A stretch of DNA of 64,000 nucleotides from Acanthosepion esculentum (GCA_964036315.1 OZ038485.1:92790285-92854284); one strand, 5' to 3'; positions 1 through 11,534 are shown, counted from the first letter of the stretch. Notes: generated from the sequence alone by a model not told the origin. Program-made: numbers and translations.

Positions 1-1059
1 TTTTTTTAATTAATAACTATTTGTGCTTAGTTGTTGACATTCATAGCTATCATCTGATGTGTTAAAATTTTGGATTAATGCAATAATAAAAATTTAAATT
101 TCATCTCTCTGATAGATGTCGCCATGTGTAAATGAACTAACACAGGAGAAGGAAAGTATTCATGCTAGCTACATTTTTAATGATGTATAATCTATCTTTT
201 TATGCATTTATGATTACCTTTATATCTACCACTTGTTACTTTCGTGGTGATGGAACTCTTGAGCTCGGGATGGTAACCCATCTAAGAGTAGTGAATTCTG
301 AATTTAAACCTCCGCTGCTTAGCGGCAATACCTAGCCACGTGAAAAGTTTCTGGATTATAAATCTGGAACCGGATACCCTTAGACTGTCCGATTTTCGGG
401 CAACTCCTGCAACGACGCCGGTGTTAAGCTGTATTGGGTGCTACCTTTCGACGACATCGTTGCCGTGCTACGGAAGACGTGCTCTATGGGCAAACGCTGA
501 TCTCTCATAAAACCCTGGATTGTAAGAATTTTCCATAATATCTATTGTCCCAAGTGTTGTTAAACAAGCAAATATGAGCAGAAATTAAGATGTAGTATCT
601 GTGCTGTTTGTATGTGGTTTGAAAATGGTTAAAGAATTGTCCGAAAGCATTTGGAACATTACGGTTTGTTTTTTTTTACAATCGCTTACTGTGACCAAAC
701 GGAAAAGTGTTAGAATATTAGAAAAAAAAACTAAATAAACATTAATTACACAACTCCGAGTTTCATGCCTAAGCAATTTTCACCCCAACAATAATATATC
801 TCGCCTGAACCAGATAATTAAAAAAAAAAAAAAAACCCGGTGTCAACCTAAAACATAAATATAAATATAGTAATTCTAACACTTGAAAATTGCTTCGACA
901 TGACACTCGGAGCTGTGCATTTAATGTAATGTATGTGTATTTCCTAATATATATTTTAAATAGATCTGTTTCTATACATTGAACACTTTTTTCTTACGCT
1001 ATAGAGTATTTATATATATTTGTATACGATCGTATACCTACCTATATTTACCCATTCGG

Positions 1060-1060
<1 letters not shown>
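1..1060. other. Intergenic; unassigned GC-richer block at 240-530
   Basis: No gene is recognised. Most of it is AT-rich with an A-run near 820. Bases 240-530 stand out as GC-richer, low in simple repeats and lacking long open frames. They read like part of a dispersed retroelement, perhaps an untranslated region, but I cannot name a family. Confidence 0.3.

Positions 1061-1142
<82 letters not shown>
1061..1142. repeat. (AT)n microsatellite
   Basis: An uninterrupted TA dinucleotide tract of about 80 bp. The sequence up to 1660 is AT-rich and unassigned. Confidence 0.95.
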
Positions 1143-1147
<5 letters not shown>

Positions 1148-1660
1148 CCTTTTCCGAATGTTCTGAGATGAGTCGTCAGTAATGTTTTCCTGGATTCGTT
1201 AAAAGTACAAAGTCACCAACACACATATATGCATGCATATATACATACAGGGTTACAATAAACTTACTGTACAGTTACTTATCATATAAAAGCAAAACAG
1301 AATCAGCAAAAAAGGGCAAAGGAACACATACAACAGTTTCAGGACTGTAGCTTATAAATGATCAAAGTTGGTTTATAGTTGCAGGTTATCGTAAATTAAT
1401 CCCCATTTGCAGACTTAAGTCATCAGAATCATTTGTGTCGTGACATTTTGACGAAGCGTTCCCTCACTTTTTAGGGAATGCCTTGAAGCGGGTAGCTCAC
1501 AGTTCGAAAAGCATCAGTAATTCATTTACTATTGTTTTCCATAGCATTTCATTGTCATTAACCCGATCCATTTTAATAATAAATTTCTGGACTGTTGATT
1601 AATTGGTTTGTATTAATTGTTATTGTAAGTAACTGTATAGTGACTTTATTGCCACCATAC

Positions 1661-1661
1661 C

Positions 1662-1692
<31 letters not shown>

Positions 1693-1752
1693 CAGAGTGA
1701 GAGAGAGACAAACAGACAGACAGACAGAGAAAGAGACAGACAGACAGACAAG
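1661..1752. repeat. Compound (TA)n(GA)n(GACA)n microsatellite
   Basis: TA repeats pass into GA and then GACA/CAGA repeats. The following stretch to 2220 is AT-rich with no recognised feature. Confidence 0.9.
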
Positions 1753-2228
1753 GTACTACGATTAAACATTTATTTATTTTTTCTTGTGTTCGAAAAAGTT
1801 TTTTTTTCTTTTTAGACACAGAGTGTGTAGAAACTATCCAAATGTTCTATAATTCCGAGCATTTTCGGCTATACTTTTAGCCATTATCAATGATGATTTT
1901 ATTTTTTTAATTTAATTGGGTGTGAGGGTTATTTTTATGTTTTTAGTGTTATAGAGATGTTTTATTTTCCGAACACAGTTAGCACATTGTGACCGTGTTC
2001 GTAGTTATTATTATTAAGTGTTGGCATTTTCTTTTTTATTATTAAGGCTTCCATTATTTTTAATCTTTGTTTTACATGTGGATGAGGTTATTATGATTCT
2101 ATGTTCTACTAGTATGTTTCGGATAGAGTTTGGTATGGTTGTGTGCGTCTTTAAATGGATTCTAATTGATCTGTGGTCAGATAGGTGTCACACGACTACA
2201 TGTCTATCGAGAAACCTTACGTTACACC

Positions 2229-2260
<32 letters not shown>

Positions 2261-2297
2261 TATGAGCGTGTGTGTGCATGTATGAGTGTGTGTATAA

Positions 2298-2352
<55 letters not shown>
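2229..2352. repeat. (AAT)n then (AT)n microsatellites
   Basis: An AAT tract at 2229-2261 is followed by a GT-rich linker and an AT tract at 2299-2352. The open frame across this stretch encodes only Ile/Tyr runs. Confidence 0.9.
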
Positions 2353-2355
<3 letters not shown>

Positions 2356-2589
2356 AAACATATATTTGCAATCACACGCGCACACACTCACACATATATG
2401 TATGTATGTATATATCAGGTTTCTCACTTCTATTTTACTAAGTTAATGTAGAATTTTCCCGCAGTACCTTTGTATAACGTTCATATCCGAAGTGTATTTG
2501 AATTTCCTAAACTATTTATTGCTTGCTAAATCACTCAATTGTTTTACGAAGATTGCGAGCTCGGAGGCAAAAATTCTACCACTTCAACG

Positions 2590-2590
<1 letters not shown>

Positions 2591-2657
<67 letters not shown>

Positions 2658-2763
2658 AAGAAGAAGAAGAAGAAGAAGAAGAAGAAGAAGAAGAAGAAGA
2701 AATGGGGAGAGATCATCGACAAATGTATAGGAGAAGCAAAGAAAGTGAATAATAATAATAATG

Positions 2764-2812
<49 letters not shown>
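2591..2812. repeat. (AAT)n(AAG)n ... (AAT)n trinucleotide array
   Basis: AAT repeats pass into about 70 bp of AAG, then a 48 bp unique linker, then AAT at 2749-2811. All frames stay open because of the repeat, giving poly-Asn, poly-Lys, poly-Arg or poly-Ile. The flank at 2813-3180 holds nothing I recognise. Confidence 0.9.
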
Positions 2813-3289
2813 TGCTTGTCGTTTAAACCATGTCTTTCTTTTCTTTCTCGACGCGGAAATAAATAATTTTCTCGGAAATCGACCAAGTCAACCAAATTCA
2901 GAAAAATATTATACTTTCATCGACAGGTCAAACCCATTTGATAATGTACCACGGAATGTCCTCCTTTAAATACTAGGAAAGTTTTATTTATATGAGAAAG
3001 ACATTCGGGTAATCCGTAACATTATTTGAAAACAAACAACCCACATGGGGACAGAGAAGAAATTCTGTAAATACAAAAAAAAACAAAAAAAAAAACAAGA
3101 GATTTATATCATGCATTATCAGTGAATTTCTTGATCCTTTTGCAGCTAGGCAATCGAAAGAGAACTAAATGTCCTTCAATTATTTATTATCGATGGACAT
3201 TATCTAATACACAGATGATAGTCTTGTTGGGAGGCTCAGAAAGGAAACTGAAAAATAGATAATGTAGTAAAGGGAAGCGGGAACATTTT

Positions 3290-3430
3290 CTCAGCTTCCA
3301 TCAGCATGTCTGATGCTAGGCACTAGGAGAGTAACACGTTTGGTCTAACTTTTTCCACGGATATAAACTGAAACAATTATCTCAAATCAATTGCTGCATT
3401 TGCTGCAAGAAAACCGTGTGTTGTGTCAGA
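3290..3430 (+). pseudogene. LINE reverse transcriptase fragment, decayed
   Basis: The plus strand translates to a run like FGLTFSTDIN then SIAAFAARK. This resembles the stretch before the last conserved part of a non-LTR reverse transcriptase that is better preserved at 51930-52300, which reads IESIARSAARK. There is a stop codon and no intact frame. Identification rests on this similarity alone. Confidence 0.4.
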
Positions 3431-3691
3431 CAATTTACAAATTACTAGAAGGCGGGATGATTTCACGAACTCACTTTTGAGGATCGTATGAAAGCTACAA
3501 ACCGGAAGTGAGTTCCATATCTTAGAAGTAGGAGAAACGAAACTACTAAACTAGAACACATGGTCGCATCTAGCTATTTCAATAGTAAAACGACGATACC
3601 AATTTACCAAACTAGCAGCACCTCACTAGAATATGGTTGAGGTACGAAGTGGGAGAGCTCGTTGGAACAACTACAATGAAAATACTTACAG

Positions 3692-3692
3692 C

Positions 3693-3725
<33 letters not shown>

Positions 3726-3745
3726 GGAAGAGAGAGAGAGAGAGA
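3692..3745. repeat. (GA)n microsatellite
   Basis: AG repeats with a few GG interruptions. Confidence 0.9.
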
Positions 3746-3916
3746 AAACCGCGAATTCGAAGTCAGAACATTATCATTGATAACTCTCCTCCAATTTGTG
3801 GACACTAGCTACTGTGTTCTTAATACTTGATATAATGGAAAACTATCACAATGATAAAATCGGTCAATAATTATCTATAACTATTTATACTCAAGCTCAC
3901 GCACGCAATTACAAGT

Positions 3917-4398
3917 CCCGTATTTTTCGGCTTACAAGACGCACTTTTTTACCTAAAAAATACCCAGAAAATGCGTGTGCGTCTTCCAAGACGAATGTAA
4001 GGAAACGCCCAGGCTGAAGTAAGCTTGGACGGTCAGCTAATTGGCTTGACTGATCGATCATTACACTATAATGTTAGCTAGCTATCTAATTCAGCCTTTT
4101 ATATTATGTGACCTCAGGACTTATCTGTTACAAGTATTTCTAAGACTACAAACCTTCCTGGAGCCGAGCCACAAGCTTAAACATGCTCTGTTAATTGCAG
4201 CGGCGGGAGCCTTTCTGCTCTTGACTAGTTTGTCATACTAACAAAATCAGACGAGTGATTAATGTAAACGTGGCGCCAGTATGTGAGCGACCAGGGTGAA
4301 TGTGTTGTATGAGAATTAATGTTTTTCTTAGAAATATCTTTCCAATATTAGGGTGTGTCTTAGAAGCCGCAGCCTCCCATAAGCCGAAAAATACAGTA
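3917..4398. mobile_element. Short non-autonomous DNA transposon
   Basis: The ends are inverted copies of each other. The left end reads CGTATTTTTCGGCTTACAAG at 3919. The right end, read on the minus strand from about 4396, begins CTGTATTTTTCGGCTTATGG. The interior of about 450 bp has no coding capacity. Terminal inverted repeats of about 18-25 bp with no gene make it MITE-like. The superfamily is not certain, since the target duplication is not clear. Confidence 0.6.
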
Positions 4399-4489
4399 AT
4401 CCATATAAATATTTTAAGAGAGAGGCCACATCACGCCGGTTAGAAATTGACTAAAGTGAAGAGGCCGGGTCAGGACCGATAACATTATA

Positions 4490-4860
4490 TTTTGCTTTCC
4501 ATCAACCCGTCTGATGCTTATCTCCAAGGGAATAACCTGATTGGAGCTTATCGGTCTAAAGTTTTCTTAATGTTTAACGATATAAACTGAGACGATTATA
4601 CTGCATCAATTCATCATCATCATTCGACCTCTCTATGGTTGGTCGGAACTCCATTGACAATTCTTTTCCACACTGTTCGGTCCTGTATTGCTGGCCACAG
4701 ATCCCCTGGGTCCCGAGCTATGGTGTCTGGGAAAGTCAATTCTCGTGAGACGACACTTCCAGAAGAATGCCATAGCAGTAAGGATAAAACGATTTCCCTG
4801 TTCACTAGTGTTAATTGTCGTCAAACTGTAATCGTTTTTAATTGTAAAAACGCTTGATTC
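4490..4860 (+). pseudogene. LINE fragment, weak, and unassigned GC-richer repeat
   Basis: Bases 4490-4610 contain a degraded version of the same reverse transcriptase stretch seen at 3290 (KVFLMFNDIN then DDYTASI). From about 4615 a CATCATCAT run leads into about 220 bp of GC-richer sequence that looks like a dispersed repeat. I cannot assign it. Confidence 0.3.
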
Positions 4861-5019
4861 CATTGGTGAAGTTGAACTAAAAAGAATAAAAACTTGTTAT
4901 TCCAACGGATAATTTATTGTTAAAACAGATATATTTGGGAAAGCTTTTGCAATCCTTGATCACTCTTGAGAAATTAACGAAACAGTGATTAAGCTAATTG
5001 TATACGTTATAAATTCAAA

Positions 5020-5430
5020 TTAACAAAATAAAAAATAAAAAATCGATTGAATTGACTTTTTTTTATGTGATCTCCAAATAATGTCCTGGATTTTTCTAAA
5101 TAGATTTGTATATGTTCCATCAAGTCGTCTTTCAAGACGAACCAATGATGTCACATACAGTAGGAATGGTTCAACCAATGTCTGAAAGGTTTGGGATTTT
5201 AAGAAGGATGGAAAGTTCGAGCCCCAAATCTTGTGAAGTTTTTTACACGCATCCCATGCAAGAGCTTTGCGGTTGTTAAAGTCTTTTGGGGAATCTATTA
5301 TGTGAGATCCAAGATATTTGAAGTCTTTAACTGCATCAGTTACTGCGTCTGCTATTAAAAAGTTTTGTTTACTATGCCGTGCCAGACAATTTAGAAATTT
5401 ACAAATTGCGAGAAACCTGGATGATTTCAC
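5020..5430 (-). pseudogene. LINE reverse transcriptase C-terminal fragment
   Basis: An open minus-strand stretch of 136 codons includes DFKYLGSHI, then ALAWDACKKLHKIWGSNF, then LVEPFLLY, then RRLDGTYTNLFRKIQDIIWR. This order is typical of the region after the reverse transcriptase catalytic core in one group of animal non-LTR retrotransposons, where the parts read like F-RYLGSWI, LAWxAxxKL and ESxLLYGSE. The catalytic core is absent and the piece is 5' truncated, as is usual for dead LINE copies. It runs into AT-rich sequence at 5020. Confidence 0.75.
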
Positions 5431-5624
5431 AAGTTAACCATTTCTCACTGTCTATAAAATACTCCCATGGAATGCGACTCAGATAGACATTATTATTATT
5501 TTATATTTGTAAAAGAAACTAATAATAACAAAACAAGTCATTGAAACAAAGCAAGTTCAGTCGACCAATGATGACAATTCTAGAACAACGTAACTATAAA
5601 CAATTTTTTCTATCCTCTGCCAGC

Positions 5625-5800
5625 CGCTATGATGGAGAAAGCATTACCTCGAACCGTCGCCAGTGGGACACGCTGCAAGAGCCACTCCGTTTCGCGAGGC
5701 TCGTTCCTTAATCGAGACGCAATCGCGCCAACCCTCCGAAGGAACGCCATCGAACGAGGGCCAATAACCCCTGAAGTCTCCACTGCCACAGGAGTAAAAA
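5625..5800 (-). pseudogene. LINE ORF2 extreme C-terminus fragment
   Basis: The minus strand reads VAVETSGVIGPRSMAFLR and then TEWLLQRVPLATVRGNAFS before a stop. This resembles the ending of reverse-transcriptase ORFs that close with a block like VET-GP---FL ... LFQR-S-A--R-NA. The piece is only about 58 codons and GC-rich against AT-rich surroundings. The sense strand is clear from the motif, and the opposite-strand frame is a shadow. Confidence 0.55.
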
Positions 5801-5979
5801 AAAATCTATCAGCAAGAGAAGAATATTTAGCTATTTTTTAATATTTGAATGTAAAGTCCGTTCTTTGAGCCAGAACATTTTATTTACCCTGTTTCCATTA
5901 TACACTTTCAGTGGTTTCACTTTGCTAAGGTCAATTCACAGTGGAAAAACTTTACTATAGTTCACCCAACACAAGGACC

Positions 5980-6420
5980 AAGTGCTACTCGGGATAGACT
6001 GTTACTAAGTATGTTTGTTGTAAGCAGGTATAAGGTGTGCGTAATAGGTGCATAACATGAGGATATGTAGGATAGAAAAATTGACGTGAATAGATTAAGG
6101 TTACAATAATCGGGGAAGGTATCCTCTCGGGAGTCGGTTTAACAATGCAACAGTTTCGGTGAAGAAGTTTTCTGAGTGGAACTTCCTCATCACTAATGGA
6201 ATATGAAGAGAATGGTGATGAGTCGATTCAGGTACGAGGCCTGGCGGATAGTAGATGTGATAATATGGAATGTCGTTCTCCTAAGTAAATGAGAATAGCA
6301 ACATTTTGTCTGTGTGGAAAGTGGCTGCATGGTTGAAAACATCTGCTTAAACGCTTATAAATTGTTTTTCGAAGCTGGAGAGTAAATATTGAGGAACCTT
6401 GGTCCAGATGCGGCAAAAAT
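5980..6420 (-). pseudogene. LINE reverse transcriptase C-terminal fragment
   Basis: On the minus strand the sequence reads FFTETVALLNRLPRGYLP. This matches the LWNRLPxGCFPDHYNL ending block of the LINE family seen better at 23815-24640. Frameshifts and stops are present. Confidence 0.55.
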
Positions 6421-8400
6421 ACTCTAACTTTTGGTCTGATCTGACTCCTTTAAAGATAAGGCAACATACAAGGAGTCAGATACTTTCTGAAAGCTTTAAT
6501 AACATAATCGTCTCAAAACGCATCAGTAGCGATATCGGCAATTCGGTTATTCTACAAAGAAGCTGTTAAATGCTACCTTTAATTTAAAAACAAATAATCT
6601 CTTAATAGGAATAAAAACTCTATGTTGTGCTTCCCAATCCGAGTAAGAACGAATCTATCAGTTTATAGCTTTGATTATGACGTTCACGATGCAAAAAGCC
6701 TATGAATTCTTTACTGTTATTAATTCCGCTAATCTTACAATCTTAATGCTTAGTGCAAAATTTTCCAAGTTCTAGGTTGTTAACCATTACTCAGCACCGA
6801 CTATTGAGAACATAGAATAAAAATCCGCAATTAGTTTCCCCATTTCGTTATCCTAATACCCCAAAGGCTTATTTTCTGAAATTCGAGATCTCTCATAAAT
6901 CTGTCGAATACTTACACAATTAGGAATAGCATTCGGAACATTCATCATTCAAATTAGATACTCAATACCTCGGATCGATTTCACAACCGAAAGCCGTAAT
7001 TACTGATAACAAATGCGCCGATAGAAGGGTAAAAAATTCTCAAGAGGATTTAAATAATTTGCCTTCTACATTTTTTACGAAAATAATGTATATATGGCAG
7101 CAACGAACTGAATTTTAGGGCAAACAAAATATGGCATTTGAAATGGGCTTTAGACTCTTACAATAATACTTTCTTTATTTTCCATTTTAATGCGTCCTAT
7201 ATATTTAAGTGTAATGATTCACATATAAAACATTACTTAAACGTAATAGTTCAAACATAAAAAAAAATATTCCATGAAAACAGATGCGTACAATGCATGG
7301 AAAACATGTAATTATAAAATATGAGATTAATTAACAATGGCCATAATGATGAGCAGCAAATCTGCTGGACCAAACGAAATTTCAGTAGATATACTGGCAT
7401 CTTTAAAGAATAATTGGATCGATAGTTTTTACCGACGTGATAAACGAAATACGATAGCGGCGAGATACCGGAAGACCTCAGTTGATCCGTCTTCATAGCA
7501 CTGTCAGAGATACTCTTTGCGAATGAATTCCAACTATACAACAATCAGTTTGATTAGCTACGTAACTATAATGATAAAAGTCTGTCGAGGCTATTTAAGA
7601 ACACGACTCAAATTCCAAGGTAAATGTTTCGATTTTGTAGCTAATCGCGGTATATGATTTATTCTGCCACTTGGCGCTTTCCTTAGGGTTACATAGGTTG
7701 TGTTCTTGACCTCTACTAAAGTTTCATGTTTGCTCTTAAGTTCAGCTGGATATAACTGTGTCAAACTAGAATATCTTATTGGAATTCAAGCCTTGCATTT
7801 ACTTTTTTGGGGGCCAGTTTTAGTTATAGAATGTGATTGCATATGAGTGATAGGTAAGCGCTTGCATATGTTTTCCTACAAAGAAGCTGCATTTTCGAAT
7901 CGTATGTTGAGGGGTTTAGGAGTCCATCTGGTGTTTTCAATATCCCCCTATAGAGCTTTAACCATGTCCGAAAGACCGTTGGGTGTCCTTCAAAGCAGGT
8001 ATTGGTAACTACTTTTCGCTGTGCAGAAAGGAACCCATCTTTACTCTGCCTTCCTTGCGTGATTCAGCTTCACATTTATCCATCGTTCGCTGTTTTCTTC
8101 CCTTCGTAGCTTATTTCTATTTTATTTTATTTTTTAACATACCCACCACACACCACCGAAAATCATAATTACATGTAATTTGCTCAGATATTTAAAATGA
8201 TCCACCGTGCTGTTAAAACGTATCTATTTCTCCGGTGATTTGTGACGTACGTGAATGCACCAGAATAATGTTTATAGTGAAGGGCGTTTTCTCTGACAGG
8301 GAATAATGACTCCAAAAACACTTGCCTTCATCTTTATCTCATATTAAAAGAATACAATAAAAATACTAACAAGAACACTCTGTCGAAAATAATACATTAC
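6421..8400. other. Unassigned AT-rich sequence
   Basis: No terminal repeats, tandem arrays or recognised protein motifs were found. A minus-strand frame of 97 codons (7251-7544) and a plus-strand frame of 61 codons (7983-8168) are open but unrecognised. The second (FKAGI...TLPSLRDSASH) could be the end of a LINE. Confidence 0.3.
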
Positions 8401-8431
8401 ATCTATGTTCATATCTATCTATCTATCTATC

Positions 8432-8721
8432 TGTTGAGTCTTGACTCATTGTTGAATCTCGACTAATGCATGGAATAATAATGCAACACAAAATGTACTT
8501 AGAACAAGAATGTATTATAACAAGAAAGTGTACACAATATTTACATATAGTATTTCTGTATATTTCTGGGAAGACGTTCCTGGAGAATGTGTTGACTAAG
8601 TCGCAGTCGGGCAGAGTCTCTAGCTGGATCTCTGTATTCGCTCCTCCTCGTCTTCCGGTACCAACCATTATTTATATAGTCGGTAGTCACCTATGCAGAT
8701 TAGGTGGATCCTACCACAACA
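8432..8721 (-). mobile_element. Solo LTR, copy 1
   Basis: The 290 bp block begins TGTTGAGTCTTGACTCATTG and ends CTACCACAACA, so it has TG...CA termini. It is flanked by the identical 5 bp CTATC on both sides, a target duplication, though inside a TATC repeat. A nearly identical block lies at 34186-34474 in unrelated flanks, which proves mobility and fixes the ends. Reading on the minus strand, TATATAAATAA lies about 50 bp from the TG end and could be a TATA box, so the element probably points left. It has no coding capacity. Confidence 0.8.
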
Positions 8722-8795
8722 CTATCTATCTATCTATCTACGTTCATTCATATATCTATTTACGTTCGTTCATTCCTATCTATCAATTTATCTTC

Positions 8796-8850
<55 letters not shown>

Positions 8851-8854
8851 TATG

Positions 8855-8887
<33 letters not shown>

Positions 8888-8902
8888 GTGTGTGTGTGTG
8901 TG
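8722..8902. repeat. (TATC)n(TC)n(TA)n(TG)n compound microsatellite
   Basis: TATC repeats resume directly after the solo LTR and pass through imperfect CATTCATATC-like units into TC, TA and TG repeats. Confidence 0.9.
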
Positions 8903-9971
8903 AAGTACCTATGATTTCACTAACCATATAGGCGTAAGGCTAAAAAGAAGCACTCCCAAGAAAAATCCCAAATTCTAGTTGAAAAATAGATAAAATAAAT
9001 AAATAAAAATAGATAAAATCCAATGCTTTCAAATTGCGAGCGAATATGCTCCATGCTCAGCCATACCCTCCTCTTCTCTTCACAAATTCTTTCCCTCTTT
9101 ACCTACTCTTCCACCCACAAGCCACGGGCCCGTGAACTTTGAAGTGACCCGACGCGATAATGACCTGGTTCCAAAATCCCGCAGCTATCAGGCGGTTGAC
9201 CTTAAGTGAATTCCAGGTATATATCGGGATTTGCGATTCACGTGATCAGACCACTACTAAGGGTTGATTGAAATTTTGGCCATCACACAAACACTTCGTG
9301 ATTTTCGACCCATCCTGCCTGCGTAACCGGTCAAGCACAAAGAGAACCCACGTGACTGTCTTTGGGGGACAGCAAAAAATCTAATAAGGTTTTTTATTCT
9401 TTCCGTCTGACCAGTGGCAGATAAACATCGCTGGGCGAATCGTCCCGATTTCAAATGGACGGCCCAGGAAGATGAAGAAGACAGCAAAGTCCGTCGACTA
9501 GAGATGAAAGGACTGTAACGAAACTGAATCGACCAACGAAACGCCTGTACGAGATGCTGTGAAACGCGAACATTTCGGAAAGAAAAGGAACCCAGGAAAA
9601 TTACCGGCCGACCCAAATATTGTCTTAACGTAAGAACTCTCGCTTCAGTGAATCAGAATTTTGTGTTGAAATATCGACTCGACTGGCAGATAAATTGATT
9701 TTCTTGGCTTGATCATTTTATTTATATGTATGTATTCGCTCGGACCTTCTGTTCTTTCATGATCTACTTGCCCTTTGTTAAATGAATTTTCTTTTTTCTT
9801 TCTTTACCTGTTTAGGTATTTCTAAATAAATGTTTCATTTTCAAATCAATCGTCTTGCGTCTGTTCTTCGTTGACTCCCTTGTGTCGCTTCTATTCCTGA
9901 GTGAAGACCAAGAAAAGATCCCACGTTTTCTTTTTTTTAAACCGTGGTTCACCTATATGCTACAAGTTCGT

Positions 9972-9975
<4 letters not shown>
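8903..9975. other. Unassigned, GC-richer block at 9050-9700
   Basis: A minus-strand frame of 119 codons (9257-9616) is rich in Ser and Arg and is not recognised. The block is distinctly GC-richer than its surroundings and low in simple repeats. It then passes into T-rich sequence with AATAAA-like words near 9825. It may be an untranslated or LTR-like part of a retroelement. Nothing in it shows splicing or a host gene clearly. Confidence 0.3.

Positions 9976-10037
<62 letters not shown>
9976..10037. repeat. (AT)n microsatellite
   Basis: An uninterrupted TA tract abutting the start of the hammerhead repeat array. Confidence 0.95.
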
Positions 10038-10040
<3 letters not shown>

Positions 10041-10188
10041 TAAAATGAATGGAGCACTTTGGTTGATTGGCATTTGTTTACATTTGTAAAAACAATATGC
10101 TAGATTTCGTTGTGTAACTCTACCGAGTGAAGATAGCTCTGGCTGACACCAAATTAGTTGTTTCAATCCTGGCTTGAGGCATTCGGAA

Positions 10189-10243
10189 GTCTAGTCGCAC
10201 TGATGAGCTGTGATATAGCGAAACAGTACTGTCTGTGAATGAC
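10189..10243 (+). ncRNA. Type I hammerhead ribozyme, family A copy 1
   Basis: CTGATGA (10200-10206) is followed by stem II (GCTGT/ATAGC with one G-U pair), then GAAA (10220-10223). Stem III is CAG/CTG with a 2-base loop, and the cleavage triplet GTC lies at 10231-10233. Stem I pairs TCGCA with TGTGA (one wobble), then an internal loop, then GTC with GAC. All core bases are present. Stem III is so short, and AGTACT so palindromic, that a dimeric form is likely, as known for short-stem-III hammerheads. Confidence 0.82.
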
Positions 10244-10489
10244 ATAATTTAGCTCTTGAAAATACATTTCAATTGAGCACTGTTGAGTGATAAGCTAATT
10301 CTATAAACAACAGCGACCTGCACTAATGCAAAGCTCTTCAGTAAAATGAATGGAGCACTTTGGTTGATTGGCATTTGTTTACATTTGTAAAAACAATATG
10401 CGAGATTTGGTTGTGTAACTCTACCGAGTGAAGATAGCTCTGGCTGACACCAAATTAGTTGTTTCAATCCTGGCTTGAGGCATTCGGAA

Positions 10490-10541
10490 GTCTAGTCGCA
10501 CTGATGAGCTGTGATACAGCGAAATAGTACTGTCTGTGAAT

Positions 10542-10544
<3 letters not shown>
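10490..10544 (+). ncRNA. Type I hammerhead ribozyme, family A copy 2
   Basis: The same layout as copy 1: CTGATGA at 10501-10507, stem II GCTGT/ACAGC now fully Watson-Crick, GAAA at 10521-10524 and GTC at 10532-10534. The changes between copies convert a G-U pair in stem II to G-C, and a C-G pair in stem III to U-G. Both keep pairing, which is what selection on RNA structure would leave, though only two positions are involved. Confidence 0.82.
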
Positions 10545-10581
<37 letters not shown>

Positions 10582-10710
10582 TATAGGTTTAGGGAAATGA
10601 AATAACAAAATATAAGGAACCGTATACATATTAGGAGAATACAATAAATATACTAACAATATATTTGTTTGTATATTCAGGTAAGCAAATAAATAATTAC
10701 CAAATTTTGC

Positions 10711-10797
<87 letters not shown>

Positions 10798-10800
10798 CAC
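10545..10800. repeat. (AT)n and (AC)n microsatellites
   Basis: AT repeats at 10545-10578 directly follow the second hammerhead. AC repeats at 10710-10737 pass into AT repeats at 10738-10795. The unique linker between is unassigned. Confidence 0.9.
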
Positions 10801-11249
10801 TGTATCTGTCACAGTTCATTTTCTTTCTTTCTTTTTCCTTACTTTCTGTCCATCACAAATGTTGTTCATTTTCTATCTGTTTATATATCTATCTGTCTAT
10901 CTATGGGTTAACTTTTAAGGCTTCTGGTGGCATATGGATAGTATGCATATATTCAAGACACCTAAATTGTTACAATAAGTTAAAACCGTCTATGCACTTT
11001 CAAGAAAAGCTTACTTTTAGACCTGTATATATAATAGCAACTTAATTGTCCCTGTTGAATTTACAATGTGGAAGGCACAGCAGGGCCACTGCAAATTCTT
11101 CTTCTTTAGTTTCCCTAGTACGTTTTTTAAGGGTGTGCTGCTAGCCAAACGGCTAACCGGTACTAAATTCAGCCTGGTCCCCCTCCTATACCGTATATAC
11201 AATGACCTGCATATGTAGGTGATGTATGATATAATTATCTATTTCTGTG

Positions 11250-11530
11250 GTAGTTTACTCTTCAGTGTCAGGCCTGGTGGTATTTACCAGTTCGCCTATG
11301 TCGCAGTCGGTTGTGACACAAGGACGAGGCTTAAATTGGGTCTATCAGTCGCACCGCATGAAAAATTTCCAAGCCCACTCGACACTTCCGCTTTTGGGAA
11401 CACCTCACGTGCCGGGCAATAAACCTAGTCCCCTCCCGAGTGAGAGTTACTGCTTGGGGAAAAAAAGCCCACTGGTTCTTAAGCTTACCAGTCCCAACCA
11501 ATTAAAAGACTGGTTTAGCCTACATTTTTA
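11250..11530 (-). repeat. GC-rich dispersed repeat, copy 1
   Basis: Read on the minus strand, this contains CTCCCGAGTG..., CGGAAGTGTCGAGTG and then AATTTAAGCCTCGTCCTTGTG followed by TCACAAC. Related wording (TTAAATTCGGCCTTGTGCCACAT) occurs at 12340-12790 and on the minus strand at 17690-17885. It is probably a SINE or the end of a retroelement. No function is assigned. Confidence 0.45.
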
Positions 11531-11534
11531 TCTC

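Larger units (their letters stand above)
10038..10544 (+). mobile_element. Retrozyme-like tandem repeat, 301 bp unit, 1.7 copies
   Basis: Bases 10038-10245 recur almost unchanged at 10338-10545 with a few substitutions. Each copy ends in a complete type I hammerhead motif. The predicted cleavage sites, after 10233 and 10534, are exactly 301 bases apart, so a transcript through the array would release one 301-nt RNA (10234-10534). The array is bounded on both sides by (AT)n. It has no coding capacity. Animal retrozymes are known to be short tandem repeats of this size with type I hammerheads and very short stem III. That identity is an inference here from layout and motif. Confidence 0.8.

Noticed and set aside
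2018..2446. Long open frame of Ile/Tyr repeats, and similar ones at 8466-8931, 10492-11045, 37154-37550, 39457-40046, 59671-60062 and 61089-61651
   Set aside because: These frames exist only because (AT)n, (GT)n and (AC)n repeats lack stop codons in some frames. They carry no domain and no start context.
2523..2969. Apparent protein with poly-Asn and poly-Lys
   Set aside because: It is the translation of AAT and AAG microsatellites. The flanking non-repeat residues match no family.
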